64,000 nucleotides of DNA, taken from Acidimicrobiales bacterium. Its GTDB lineage: Bacteria > Actinomycetota > Acidimicrobiia > Acidimicrobiales > Aldehydirespiratoraceae. Each line of letters begins with the position of its first letter. Within the stretch, counting starts at the first letter, position 1. The notes beneath the pieces are model-generated. The model saw only the letters and a list, made by a program, of their open reading frames with translations, did not search any database and had not been told where the DNA came from. Shown one piece after another: positions 8,119 through 16,022 of the stretch. The translations under genes were made by a program, and so were the position numbers. The stretch is from assembly GCA_040219515.1 (NCBI GenBank), contig JAVJSI010000010.1:94557-158556 (forward strand). The letters run 5' to 3'.

Positions 8119-9071
8119 GATGCCGCCTCGTCGTCGACGGAACTCGGCTTCTGGGAAGCCGTGAGTTCGAGGAAGGCGGACTCGAGGGAACCCTGTGGCG
8201 CATCGAGGCCCCGCAGGTACAGGCCGGCCCGGGCCAGGGTCTCGGTGATCCGGGCGCCCTCGGAAGGGGCGAGGTCGACCTCGAGGGTGTGCGGGGCGCC
8301 GCCGGCTCGGGCGGGAATGCCGGCGTCGGCCAGGACCACCAGCGCCGCGACGGCATCGTCGATCGTGACGCGCAGGCGGCCACGGCTCACGCTGTGCACG
8401 ACGTCGTCGACGGACCCGCTGCGGATGACCCGGCCCTTGTTGATGATGGTCAGCACGTCGCAGGTCTGCTGCACCTCACCGAGTTGGTGGCTGCTGACGA
8501 ACACCGTCTTGCCCTCGGCGGCCAGGTTTCGGAGCAGCGTCCGGATCTCGACGATGCCGGCGGGGTCGAGCCCGTTGGCGGGCTCGTCGAGGATCACGAC
8601 GTCGGGATCACGCAGCAGCGTCGCACCCACGGCGAGGCGTTGCTTCATGCCGAGCGAGTAGGAGCCGAACGAATCGCGGGCCCGGTCGTCGAGCCCGACG
8701 ACCTCGAGCACCTCGTCGATGCGGGTGTCGCCGATGCCGGCCACGCTCGCGAGCATCCGCAGGTTCTTGCGGCCCGAGAAGGTGGGGAAGAACTTCGGTG
8801 TCTCCACCAGTGCACCCACCCGGTGGATCACGGTGTGGAGGTCGGCGACGTCGGCATCGAGCACGCGGACCGATCCCGCCGTGGGCTTGATCAAACCGAG
8901 CAGACAGCGGATCGTCGTGGTCTTTCCCGACCCGTTGGGGCCGAGGAAGCCGTGGACACCTCCGCCCTCGACCACGAGGTCGAGATCGTCCACGGCAACG
9001 GTCGCGCCACCTCGTCCGTACTCCTTGCGAAGGCCGATCGCCTCGATCACCGCCACGGGCGTCTCCTTCAC
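8115..9071 (-). CDS. ABC transporter ATP-binding protein
   Basis: 318 aa. Walker A is GPNGSGKTTT (about residues 42-51). The signature region is SYSLGMKQRLA, Walker B is DVVILDEPANGLDP, and the switch His is in VFVSSHQL. The C-terminal extension of about 90 residues is typical of DrrA/CcmA-type drug-export ATPases. It pairs with the ABC-2 permease through a 4 bp overlap. The start GTG at 9071 is taken from the frame; a nearby in-frame GTG (VAVIEAIGL) is an alternative. A TTGACC about 30 bp upstream may be part of its promoter. Confidence 0.88.
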   Translation of the reverse strand: MKETPVAVIEAIGLRKEYGRGGATVAVDDLDLVVEGGGVHGFLGPNGSGKTTTIRCLLGLIKPTAGSVRVLDADVADLHTVIHRVGALVETPKFFPTFSGRKNLRMLASVAGIGDTRIDEVLEVVGLDDRARDSFGSYSLGMKQRLAVGATLLRDPDVVILDEPANGLDPAGIVEIRTLLRNLAAEGKTVFVSSHQLGEVQQTCDVLTIINKGRVIRSGSVDDVVHSVSRGRLRVTIDDAVAALVVLADAGIPARAGGAPHTLEVDLAPSEGARITETLARAGLYLRGLDAPQGSLESAFLELTASQKPSSVDDEAAS

Positions 9072-9118
9072 GAGCGCTTGGTCGGGTCAAGCTACGCCAG
9101 GAGTTCGCCGATCCAGCG

Positions 9119-9808
9119 TCAGAGTCGGTGTGGAATCTGGTCGCTGTGTTGGACGACGAACGAGGTGCCGGCGCGATGGAAATCGCGATAGCGCTCGAAG
9201 TGCCATTGGGGGTGATCGCGGGCGAACTCGAGCATGATCGACTGCTCGCCGGAGATACGTGTCGGCGTCCAGCAGTAGTAGTCGTCGAAGGCCAGGATCA
9301 TGCCGTGCTTCAGGCGGGACTCGAGGAACTCGAAGACCGTCACGGCGCTCGAGTACATGTTGCAGTCGATCAGGCAGACGGCGATGTCGGTGGGGTCGCC
9401 GTCGGTGCCGAGCCGGGGAAGGGTGGTATCGAAGTAGCCCTCGGTCGCCGTGTAGGCCTCTCGCGGAATGCCGTGGCGGTCGCAGGCCTCGTAGAACTTC
9501 CCGACACCACCACCGCCCATCGGACCGCCGGGTCGCCACCCTGGGTGGTAGTCGCGGTCGTCCTTGGCCTCGGGGAGCGGTTCGAACGAGTCGTAGGCCC
9601 ACATGTGGCGATCGGATCGACCGGTGAGCACCATGGCCTGGTAGGCCATGTTCATCGTGTTGCCGCCCCACGAGCCGAACTCGACATAGTCGCCGGAAAT
9701 GCCGTTGATGTTCTGGCTGGTCCAGGCATCGTAGAAGAACACGAGGTAACCCTCGAGCGCTCGCTGCACGGCTCGCGAAATCGGGTCGACGTCGTCATCG
9801 AGGTACAT
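9119..9808 (-). CDS. TylF/MycF-like class I SAM-dependent methyltransferase
   Basis: 229 aa, cytoplasmic. The SAM-binding start GDYVEFGSWGGNT (about residues 38-50) and the acidic pair in CLIDCNMYSSA and LAFDDYYCW (metal-binding Asp residues) match the macrocin O-methyltransferase (TylF) family. The segment around residues 80-120 is rich in Gly and disordered-looking (GGPMGGGGVGKF). The start ATG 9808 is chosen because the family begins just before the first helix; the upstream extension in the same frame is antisense to the next gene. It is 29 bp downstream of another methyltransferase. The substrate is unknown, probably a sugar or small metabolite. Confidence 0.75.
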   Translation of the reverse strand: MYLDDDVDPISRAVQRALEGYLVFFYDAWTSQNINGISGDYVEFGSWGGNTMNMAYQAMVLTGRSDRHMWAYDSFEPLPEAKDDRDYHPGWRPGGPMGGGGVGKFYEACDRHGIPREAYTATEGYFDTTLPRLGTDGDPTDIAVCLIDCNMYSSAVTVFEFLESRLKHGMILAFDDYYCWTPTRISGEQSIMLEFARDHPQWHFERYRDFHRAGTSFVVQHSDQIPHRL

Positions 9809-9837
9809 GAGGGGCCGAGAGTAGCGTCTGGTCGGAC

Positions 9838-10398
9838 TCAGGCGCGCACCACGAGGTGGGCCTCGTGGCGGCCGTTGCCCCGCCACTCTTCGGAGTGGTG
9901 GAGGATCGTCGTGCCGTCCACCAGACCGGGGAGCTCGCCGGGTTCGAGCAGGAACGGCGCACCGGGTCGTTCGTGGCGTTCGAGGTTCGTGGTCGTGGCG
10001 ATCACCACACCCAGCAGACCTCCCGGGGCGAGCCGCTGGATCATCGCCGGGAAGAGATCGCGCTGGAGGTAGTTGGCCGCCGTGATGACCTGCCACGGCC
10101 CGTCCGGTGGCGGCTGCTCCTCGAAATCGATCTCGAGTGTGTCGAGTTCGAGTCCCTCGGTTCCCGCCAGCTCGCGGGCCTGGGCCAGTGCGATGTCGCT
10201 GATGTCGGCGACCGTGACCTGAAGGCCACGCCGGGCGAATTCGATCGAGTCCGATCCGGCGCCGCCGGCGATCTCGAGGAGCGTGCCCGATGGCGGCAGC
10301 CACGGCGCGAGCAGCTCGGCCAGCCTCGATCCGTGCGTCGTGCCGACACCGGCCGAGGCCCACTTCCGGTTCCAGCGGTCGCGGTCACCCGCGGCCAT
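9838..10398 (-). CDS. Class I SAM-dependent methyltransferase
   Basis: 186 aa. WNRKWASAGVGTTHGSRL at the N-terminus and the SAM motif LEIAGGAGSDSIEFARRG are followed by VTVADISDIALAQAR (motif II), the pattern of TehB/thiopurine-type methyltransferases. The ATG shares one base with the valS stop (TGATG, 10396-10400), so translation is coupled to valyl-tRNA synthetase. No specific substrate can be assigned. The C-terminus reads HEAHLVVRA, consistent with a complete Rossmann fold. Confidence 0.75.
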   Translation of the reverse strand: MAAGDRDRWNRKWASAGVGTTHGSRLAELLAPWLPPSGTLLEIAGGAGSDSIEFARRGLQVTVADISDIALAQARELAGTEGLELDTLEIDFEEQPPPDGPWQVITAANYLQRDLFPAMIQRLAPGGLLGVVIATTTNLERHERPGAPFLLEPGELPGLVDGTTILHHSEEWRGNGRHEAHLVVRA

Positions 10399-13001
10399 CA
10401 GCTCGCCTCGGCTTCGGGCTCCAGTTCGGCGATGACCTCGATCGTGGTGCGGTCGGTGACGGTGCCGGTGGTGACCGACTCGATCATGCCGGCGGCCTTG
10501 ACGTCGTCGATGACCTGATCGAGGAGATCGAGTTGCGCCTTCGTGGCGGCGAAGGTGGCCGAGGTGACCGGGGTGCGGAGCTTGCGCTTCGCCTCGGACT
10601 TCTCGCGACGCACGATGCCGAGCGCCTCGGTGGCAACGTCACTCGGCCCGGGGCCGGTGCCGGCCCCGGCGGCGCGCAGATCGGTCGAGGCGGGCCACTC
10701 AGCCGTGTGGATCGAGCCGTCGTGCCACCAGTTCCAGACCTCTTCGCTGACGAACGGGAGGAATGGCGCGAACAGTCGCTGCAGGGTCGAGAGGGCAAGC
10801 CGCAGCGAGTGCTGGGCAGAGGCCGCTCGGTCGTTGCCGAATTCGCCGTAGGCACGGGCCTTCACGAGCTCGACGTGGTTGTCGGTGAACCACCAGAAGA
10901 AGGCCTCGGTGCGTTCGAGCGAACGGGCGTAGTCGAACGCGTCGAAGGCCTTCGTTGCGTCGTCGACGAGGTCGGCCAGCTTGTCGAGCATCGACCGGTC
11001 GAGCGGTTCGGTGATCGCCGCCGGGTCGATCGTCGAATCGCCGTCGCCGAAGCCGAGCACGAACTTGGTCGCGTTGAGCAGCTTGATCGACAGTCGGCGC
11101 CCGATCTTCATCTGGCCCTCGTCGAAGGCGGTGTCGGTACCCGGTCGGCCCGACGACGCCCAGTAGCGCACCGCGTCGGAGCCGTACTGCTCCAGCAGCT
11201 CGGTGGGAACGACGACGTTGCCCTTGGACTTCGACATCTTCTTGCGGTCGGGGTCGAGGATCCAGCCCGAGAGCGTGGCGTTCCTCCACGGGGCGACGCC
11301 CTCGTCGAAATGGGCCCGCACGACGGTGCTGAACAACCAGGTGCGGATGATGTCGTGGGCCTGCGGCCGGACGTCCATGGGGAACGTGGCGGCGTAGAGC
11401 TCGGGGTCGGTCTGCCACCCGCACGCGATCTGGGGCGTGAGCGACGAAGTGGCCCACGTGTCCATGATGTCGGGCTCACCGATGAACCCCAGCGGTTCGC
11501 CGCGTTGCTCGGCGGTGTAGCCCGGGGGGACATCGGTGGACGGGTCGATCGGCAGGCTGTCGAGCTCGGGCGTGATCGCCTCGTCCCAGTCGGGTTCGCC
11601 CGATGCGTCGAGCGGATACCAGAGCGGGATGGGCACACCGAAGAAGCGCTGGCGACTGATCAGCCAGTCACCGTTGAGGCCCTCGATCCAGCTGGCGAAG
11701 CGGGACTGCATGTAGCCGGGGACCCAGTTGATCTCGTCGCCGCGAGCGACGAGCGCATCCCGAAGATCGGTGTCGCGGCCGCCGTTGCGGATATACCACT
11801 GGCGGCTGCTGACGATCTCGAGGGGCTTGTCGCCCTTCTCGAAGAACTTGACCGGGTGGGTGATGGGTCGGGGCTCGCCGTCGATGTCACCCGATTCGGC
11901 GAAGATCTTTGCGATCTCGTCCTGGGCATTCTTCGAGCGAAGACCGGCGAGGCGCTGGTAGGCGGCTCGGCCGGTGTCAGAGGTGATCCAGTCGGGTGTC
12001 TCGTCGGCGAACTTGCCGTCGCGCTGGATGACGGTGCGGACGGGAAGGTCGAGCTCGCGCCACCAGGTGACGTCGGTGGTGTCGCCGAAGGTGCAGATCA
12101 TGGCAATGCCGGTGCCCTTCTCGGGGTCGGCGAGCTCGTGGGCGAGGACCGGCACGTCGACGCCGAAGACCGGCGACGTGACCGTGGCCGTGTCGAAGTA
12201 GGGCTGGTAGCGCTCGTCGTCGGGATGGGCGACCAGCGCGACGCACGATGGGACCAGCTCGGGCCGCGTGGTGTCGATCCAGATATCGGGGTTGCCATCG
12301 GTTCCGGCGAACTTGAGCTTGTGGTAGGCGCCGGGCATCTCCTTGTCCTCGAGCTCGGCCTGGGCGACCGCGGTCTGGAAGGTGATGTCCCACAGCGAGG
12401 GTGCCTCGACCTGATAGGCCTCGCCCCGTTCGAGATTGCCGAGGAAGCCGAGCTGGCTGATGCGCCGGGAGTGGTCGTTGATCGTCTCGTAAGTGCGGGT
12501 CCAGTCGACGGAGAGGCCGAGCCGCCGGAAGAGCGCCTCGAAGATCTTCTCGTCCTCGACCGCCAGCTCGTGGCAGAGCTCGATGAAGTTCGGGCGACTG
12601 ATCGCGACGGTCGGGCGTTTGGCGATGGCCTTGGGGTCGCCGGCGTCGTCGGGCGCGGTGAAGTCGGGGTCGTAGAGGAGCGAGGGGTCGCAGCGGACAC
12701 CGAAATAGTTCTGGACGCGACGTTCGGTGGGCAGCCCGTTGTCGTCCCACCCCATCGGGTAGAAGACCTCTTTGCCCGCCATGCGCTGGTAGCGGGCGAC
12801 GGTGTCGGTGTGGGTGTAGGAGAACACGTGGCCGACGTGGAGTGAGCCGGAGACCGTGGGCGGCGGTGTGTCGATGGAGAAGACTTCGTCGCGCGACTTC
12901 GACGCGTCGAAGTGGTAGATCCCGGTCTCGTCCCATACGGCATCCCACTTGTCCTCGAGGCCGGCGAGGTCGGGCTTTTCGGGAATGCGGGACGTGCTCA
13001 T
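10398..13001 (-). CDS. valS: Valyl-tRNA synthetase, archaeal-type
   Basis: 867-aa class Ia synthetase charging tRNA-Val. The HIGH motif appears as GSLHVGHV (about residues 53-60) and KMSKS as KKMSKSKGN. The CP1 editing region is present (NPDIWIDTTRPELVPSC). The segment MGWDDNGLPTERRVQN replaces the GTDHAGIATQ block of the usual bacterial ValS and marks the archaeal/rickettsial-type subclass. There is no long C-terminal coiled coil; the C-terminal arm is short (about 60 residues). The start ATG 13001 has a TAGTCT box 9 bp upstream and no Shine-Dalgarno sequence. The gene is followed in the same direction by a methyltransferase overlapping by 1 nt. Confidence 0.93.
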   Translation of the reverse strand: MSTSRIPEKPDLAGLEDKWDAVWDETGIYHFDASKSRDEVFSIDTPPPTVSGSLHVGHVFSYTHTDTVARYQRMAGKEVFYPMGWDDNGLPTERRVQNYFGVRCDPSLLYDPDFTAPDDAGDPKAIAKRPTVAISRPNFIELCHELAVEDEKIFEALFRRLGLSVDWTRTYETINDHSRRISQLGFLGNLERGEAYQVEAPSLWDITFQTAVAQAELEDKEMPGAYHKLKFAGTDGNPDIWIDTTRPELVPSCVALVAHPDDERYQPYFDTATVTSPVFGVDVPVLAHELADPEKGTGIAMICTFGDTTDVTWWRELDLPVRTVIQRDGKFADETPDWITSDTGRAAYQRLAGLRSKNAQDEIAKIFAESGDIDGEPRPITHPVKFFEKGDKPLEIVSSRQWYIRNGGRDTDLRDALVARGDEINWVPGYMQSRFASWIEGLNGDWLISRQRFFGVPIPLWYPLDASGEPDWDEAITPELDSLPIDPSTDVPPGYTAEQRGEPLGFIGEPDIMDTWATSSLTPQIACGWQTDPELYAATFPMDVRPQAHDIIRTWLFSTVVRAHFDEGVAPWRNATLSGWILDPDRKKMSKSKGNVVVPTELLEQYGSDAVRYWASSGRPGTDTAFDEGQMKIGRRLSIKLLNATKFVLGFGDGDSTIDPAAITEPLDRSMLDKLADLVDDATKAFDAFDYARSLERTEAFFWWFTDNHVELVKARAYGEFGNDRAASAQHSLRLALSTLQRLFAPFLPFVSEEVWNWWHDGSIHTAEWPASTDLRAAGAGTGPGPSDVATEALGIVRREKSEAKRKLRTPVTSATFAATKAQLDLLDQVIDDVKAAGMIESVTTGTVTDRTTIEVIAELEPEAEAS

Positions 13002-13027
13002 AGACCGCCGAGACTACCGTTGCATTC

Positions 13028-13086
13028 GGGGTCAGACCCCCGTTGCAGTTGGGGTCAGACCCTGAATGCAACGGGGGTCTGACCCC
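13028..13086. repeat. Three 13-bp GGGGTCAGACCCC-type near-palindromes at 23-bp spacing
   Basis: Cores lie at 13028-13040 (GGGGTCAGACCCC), 13051-13062 (last base changed) and 13074-13086 (GGGGTCTGACCCC, the reverse complement of the first). Their start points are exactly 23 bp apart. The flanks alternate between TTGCATTC and GAATGCAA, so the first two units can form a long imperfect hairpin. The element lies between azlD and valS. A related pair occurs at 34149-34190. This looks like a REP-type intergenic repeat; a terminator or protein-binding role is possible. Confidence 0.7.
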
Positions 13087-13114
13087 AGTGCTGCACGCCC
13101 GTTGCGGTTTTGGC

Positions 13115-13426
13115 TCAGCCGAGGGCGGCGAGGGTCCAGAGGACGGGCATGCCGATGAAGAGGCAGAGGGCGACGCTCTTCGTGCGCCAGGAGATCAGGG
13201 CGACCACGACGATGGTCAGGTGCCATTCGTCGACGCCGCGGAACCCGTCGTCGGCGTAGAAGATGGCGTTGGCGGTGATGGCGGCCAGCACCGCCGGCGG
13301 GATCATCGACAGCACGGTGTTGATCCGGGGCGGGATCTCGCCGATCCGGCCGGCCAGGGCCACGAAGCTCAGCCGGAGGAGATAGGTGCCGATCCCGACG
13401 ATGACGATCTGGGCGACCGGGCTCAT
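13115..13426 (-). CDS. azlD: AzlD-family branched-chain amino acid export subunit
   Basis: 103-aa small membrane protein with three to four hydrophobic helices (QIVIVGIGTYLLRLSFVAL, TVLSMIPPAVLAAITANAIF, LCLFIGMPVLWTLAAL). The RLSF and PPAVLAA segments are typical of AzlD/YgaH. AzlD works with AzlC in the inner membrane to export leucine, isoleucine, valine or their analogues. The ATG overlaps the azlC stop as ATGA (13423-13426), so the two are translationally coupled. Confidence 0.85.
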   Translation of the reverse strand: MSPVAQIVIVGIGTYLLRLSFVALAGRIGEIPPRINTVLSMIPPAVLAAITANAIFYADDGFRGVDEWHLTIVVVALISWRTKSVALCLFIGMPVLWTLAALG

Positions 13427-14148
13427 CTCGCGGCCTCGAGTCGTTCGGAGAGGTACGCGCCCACCGCGATGCCGGCCAGCGCGCCGAGCATGATGTTGAT
13501 GCCGCCCGGCGCGGCACGGGTGCCCACCGCCACCGCGGCCCCGACGACGGCCGCCGCCAGCTTCGGGCGTGTCGTCAGCGTCGGCACCAGCAGCGCCATG
13601 AACATCAACGGCACGGTGAAGCCGATCTGCCAGCTCTCGGGGATGTCGCCGCCGACGAGCACACCGAGGGTGGTGCCGATCCACCACGGCAACACGAACC
13701 ACGCCGCAGCGCCGAGCGCGAACCAGCGCCGGTACTCGGGATCCCGTTGCGTCTCGAATTCGAGCAGCGAGATGACGGCGGTCTGGTCGGCCATCACGTA
13801 GGCGAGCCCGAACCGCCACCGCGACGAGAAGTCGCGATACGCCGGCGCGAGTGACGCGGAGTAGAGGGCGAAGCGCAGGTTGATGGTGAGCGCAGTGATG
13901 ACGGCCACGAACCACGGGGCGCCGTCGTCGATGAGTTCGACGAGCGCGAGCTGGGCTGCGCCGGCGAGGATCGCGAACGAGGCGAAGATGCCGGTCGCAT
14001 CGCTCAGCCCTTTGTCGACCGCGGTGGCGCCGTAGACGATGCCGAACGGCCATGCGATCAGCGACAGCGGAAAGATCCGGCGGACCCCGTTGGCCATGGC
14101 GGTTCGGCGACTGAACACCGAGGCAGTGTGCCAGCTCGCTCCGGACAT
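13423..14148 (-). CDS. azlC: AzlC-family branched-chain amino acid export protein
   Basis: 241-aa multi-spanning membrane protein. IFPLSLIAWPFGIVYGA, AQLALVELIDDGAP and the conserved LTINLRFALYSASLAP are AzlC hallmarks, followed by five more helices. It forms the large subunit of the AzlCD exporter with the downstream azlD. The start is uncertain: ATG 14148 (with GGAGG about 13 bp upstream) or ATG 14097, which begins immediately before the first helix. Longer in-frame extensions run into the divergent TSUP promoter and are unlikely. Confidence 0.85.
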   Translation of the reverse strand: MSGASWHTASVFSRRTAMANGVRRIFPLSLIAWPFGIVYGATAVDKGLSDATGIFASFAILAGAAQLALVELIDDGAPWFVAVITALTINLRFALYSASLAPAYRDFSSRWRFGLAYVMADQTAVISLLEFETQRDPEYRRWFALGAAAWFVLPWWIGTTLGVLVGGDIPESWQIGFTVPLMFMALLVPTLTTRPKLAAAVVGAAVAVGTRAAPGGINIMLGALAGIAVGAYLSERLEAAR

Positions 14149-14194
14149 CCTCGGACGAATTCGCCTCCGTTCGTGCCATGGCGCACCGCAGTCA

Positions 14195-14230
14195 TGGACA
14201 AGTTGAGTAACATACAAGTAAAATACAAGT
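14195..14230 (+). promoter_or_regulatory. Promoter of the TSUP gene with a direct repeat
   Basis: TGGACA (14195-14200) and TAAAAT (14219-14224) are separated by 18 bp and each match the sigma-70 consensus at five of six positions. The GTG start at 14232 lies 7 bp after the -10 box, so the transcript is expected to be leaderless. The octamer ATACAAGT occurs twice (14212-14219 and 14223-14230), 11 bp apart, i.e. on one face of the helix and straddling the -10 box; this is a likely repressor site. This AT-rich block stands out from its surroundings. Confidence 0.6.
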
Positions 14231-14231
14231 T

Positions 14232-14954
14232 GTGTCCGAGGTCGAGCTCGCCGTGATCTTCGTCGCCGCAGTGCTCACCGCGGCGCTCACGGCGGTGGCG
14301 GGGGCAGGCGGTGGCGTCGTCCTGCTCGTGGTCATGCTCCAGTTCCTCGATCCGGCGGTGGCGATCCCCGCGCACGGTGTGGTGCAACTGGTGTCCAACG
14401 GCACCCGCACGCTCACCATGCGCCACGACGCCGACACGTCGTTGTTGCGGTGGTACCTGCCGCTCCTGATTCCGGCAACCGTGGCCGGCTACTTCATCGC
14501 CGACGGCATTCCCCGCGACAGCGGGAAGGCCGTGGTCGGTGTCTTCGCGTTGCTCGCGGTGTGGTGGCCGGCCGCCACGGCGTGGCTCGCGCCACCGGGT
14601 GGGGGAGTGCGGCGGCTCAGCCTGGTGGGCGCGGTGGCCGGTCTGCTCAACCCGACGCTCGGCGCCCCGGGTCCATTGCTGGCGCCGGCGTTTCGGACGG
14701 TGACGAGCGATCATGTGGGCTTCGTGGCGACCTTCTCGCTCGTGCAGTTCATCAACCACGCAGTGAAGGTCGTCGTGTTCGGTGTGGCCGGGTTCGTCTG
14801 GCGCGAACACCTGCCGATGATCGTGCTGGCCGGTACCGGCGTGGTGATCGGCACCCGGGTCGGCGCTCGCCACATCGGCCGCTTCGACCCGATCGTGCTG
14901 GGCCGTGTCTTCCAGGTCGCGGCCACGGTCGGCGCGCTGCGGCTGATCGTCTGA
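14232..14954 (+). CDS. TSUP-family (TauE/SafE) sulfite/anion permease
   Basis: 240-aa membrane protein with about eight hydrophobic segments. The two TSUP half-repeats start with AVAGAGGGVVLLVVML and GAVAGLLNPTLGAPGPLLAP; the latter carries the GxxGxxGP-type signature. HGVVQLVSNGTRT is also typical. Relatives export sulfite or sulfoacetate, or import other anions, across the cytoplasmic membrane. The start is GTG 14232, predicted to be leaderless. It is divergent from azlC and convergent with the TlpA-like gene. Confidence 0.82.
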   Translation: MSEVELAVIFVAAVLTAALTAVAGAGGGVVLLVVMLQFLDPAVAIPAHGVVQLVSNGTRTLTMRHDADTSLLRWYLPLLIPATVAGYFIADGIPRDSGKAVVGVFALLAVWWPAATAWLAPPGGGVRRLSLVGAVAGLLNPTLGAPGPLLAPAFRTVTSDHVGFVATFSLVQFINHAVKVVVFGVAGFVWREHLPMIVLAGTGVVIGTRVGARHIGRFDPIVLGRVFQVAATVGALRLIV

Positions 14955-14971
14955 CCCGGCGCTGACCCCGG

Positions 14972-15472
14972 CTAACCGCGATCGACGAGTTCGTCGACCT
15001 TCGCGGTGAGCGTCTCCTCGGTGAGCACCCCGGTGTGGACGTCGACGACCTCGCCGGTGGCGGTCACGAAGACGGTGGTCGGCAGCCCGATCGCCTGGAA
15101 GCGACTGAGCGCCGAGCCATCGGCATCCCAGAGCGTCGGGTAGCTGATGCCGGTGGCGGCAATGATGCGTTGTCCCGCTGCGGCGGTGGCGTCCTCGGAC
15201 AGACCCACGAAGTCGACGGTGTCGCCGAGGGCCCGGTGGACGGCGTCGAACGCGGGCATCTCGGCCACGCAGGGCGCACACGACTCGGCGAAGAAGTTGA
15301 TGACCAAGGGGCGGCCGTCAGTGTGGCGCAGTTCCGCGGGCTGGCTGTCGAAGTCCCGGACCGCGATGGGGGTGAAGGCATCGGCCTCCGGTTCGCTCTC
15401 CCCGCAGGCCGAGGCCAGCGTGACGATCGCAAGTGCGATGGCCACGACTCGCCGAGCGGTGGAGGAGCGCAT
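14972..15472 (-). CDS. TlpA/ResA-like thioredoxin-fold lipoprotein
   Basis: 166 aa. The N-terminus MRSSTARRVVAIALAIVTLASAC ends in a lipobox (LASAC, Cys about residue 23), so it is an exported lipoprotein anchored outside the membrane. A linker rich in acidic residues follows, then a thioredoxin fold with the redox motif CAPC in FFAESCAPCVAEMP and the cis-Pro loop GLPTTVFV. It is predicted to reduce or exchange disulfides in extracytoplasmic proteins. It overlaps no other gene and diverges from the kinase-like gene at 15516 with a 43 bp gap. Confidence 0.85.
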   Translation of the reverse strand: MRSSTARRVVAIALAIVTLASACGESEPEADAFTPIAVRDFDSQPAELRHTDGRPLVINFFAESCAPCVAEMPAFDAVHRALGDTVDFVGLSEDATAAAGQRIIAATGISYPTLWDADGSALSRFQAIGLPTTVFVTATGEVVDVHTGVLTEETLTAKVDELVDRG

Positions 15473-15515
15473 GGACGTGACGGTATCCGCCCCGGCCTTC
15501 TGGCACGCTGTCGCG

Positions 15516-16022
15516 ATGGTGAACCGCCGACCGCATGTGGCGATCGTGGGGCAGATGGGGGTGGGCAAGTCAACGCTCGGCCGCGCGCTCGCGTCGGCGC
15601 TCGATCGTCGCCATGTCGACGGTGATGATGAACTCGAGGCCGGTACCGGACGGAACGCCACCGGGATTCTCGACGAGCTGGGGCTTGCTGCGCTGCACGA
15701 GGCCGAGGCGGAGGTGTTCCTCGCCCGACTCGCAGAATCCGAGCCACTGGTGATCAGCGCGTCGGCCTCGGTGATCGAGTCGCCGATCTGCCGATCGGCG
15801 ATGGCGGAGCATGCGGTGGTCGTGTGGATCGACGGGTCGCCACTCGACGTCGCGGTCCGGTCTGCTGGAGCGGCGCACCGACGTCCGCTCGACGATGCCG
15901 AGGTGATGGCCATCGACACCCGCCGGCGGCCGCTCTACGAGGCCGCGGCCGATCTGGTGGTGGACAACGACACCGGTGTCGACGTCGTGGCCGAACGGGT
16001 GAGTCCGCTTCTGGAACAGTGA
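15516..16022 (+). CDS. Shikimate-kinase-family protein with degenerate substrate site
   Basis: 168 aa. Walker A is GQMGVGKST and the first acidic motif is VDGDDELE. The C-terminal RRRPLYEAAADLVVDND is the standard shikimate-kinase ending (RxPLYxxxADxVVDT). But the shikimate-binding parts are changed. The GGG triplet after the central strand is SAS (VISASASVIES), and the FRxxE motif is LHEAE, so the binding Arg is missing. The enzyme is probably a nucleoside-type P-loop kinase acting on something else, or is inactive. ATG 15516 is preferred to ATG 15471, which would leave no space for the divergent promoter. The stop abuts the convergent GGDEF gene. Confidence 0.65.
   Translation: MVNRRPHVAIVGQMGVGKSTLGRALASALDRRHVDGDDELEAGTGRNATGILDELGLAALHEAEAEVFLARLAESEPLVISASASVIESPICRSAMAEHAVVVWIDGSPLDVAVRSAGAAHRRPLDDAEVMAIDTRRRPLYEAAADLVVDNDTGVDVVAERVSPLLEQ

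Noticed and set aside
10290..12845. 851-codon plus-strand open frame inside valS
   Set aside because: It is antisense to valS, low in complexity and without motifs; valS is certain from HIGH and KMSKS.
13028..13086. CRISPR array
   Set aside because: Units of 23 bp with only 10-bp spacers that are themselves related, no cas genes, and alternating orientation.
15516..16022. Calling this gene aroK
   Set aside because: The shikimate-binding GGG and Arg motifs are missing, so the name would be misleading.
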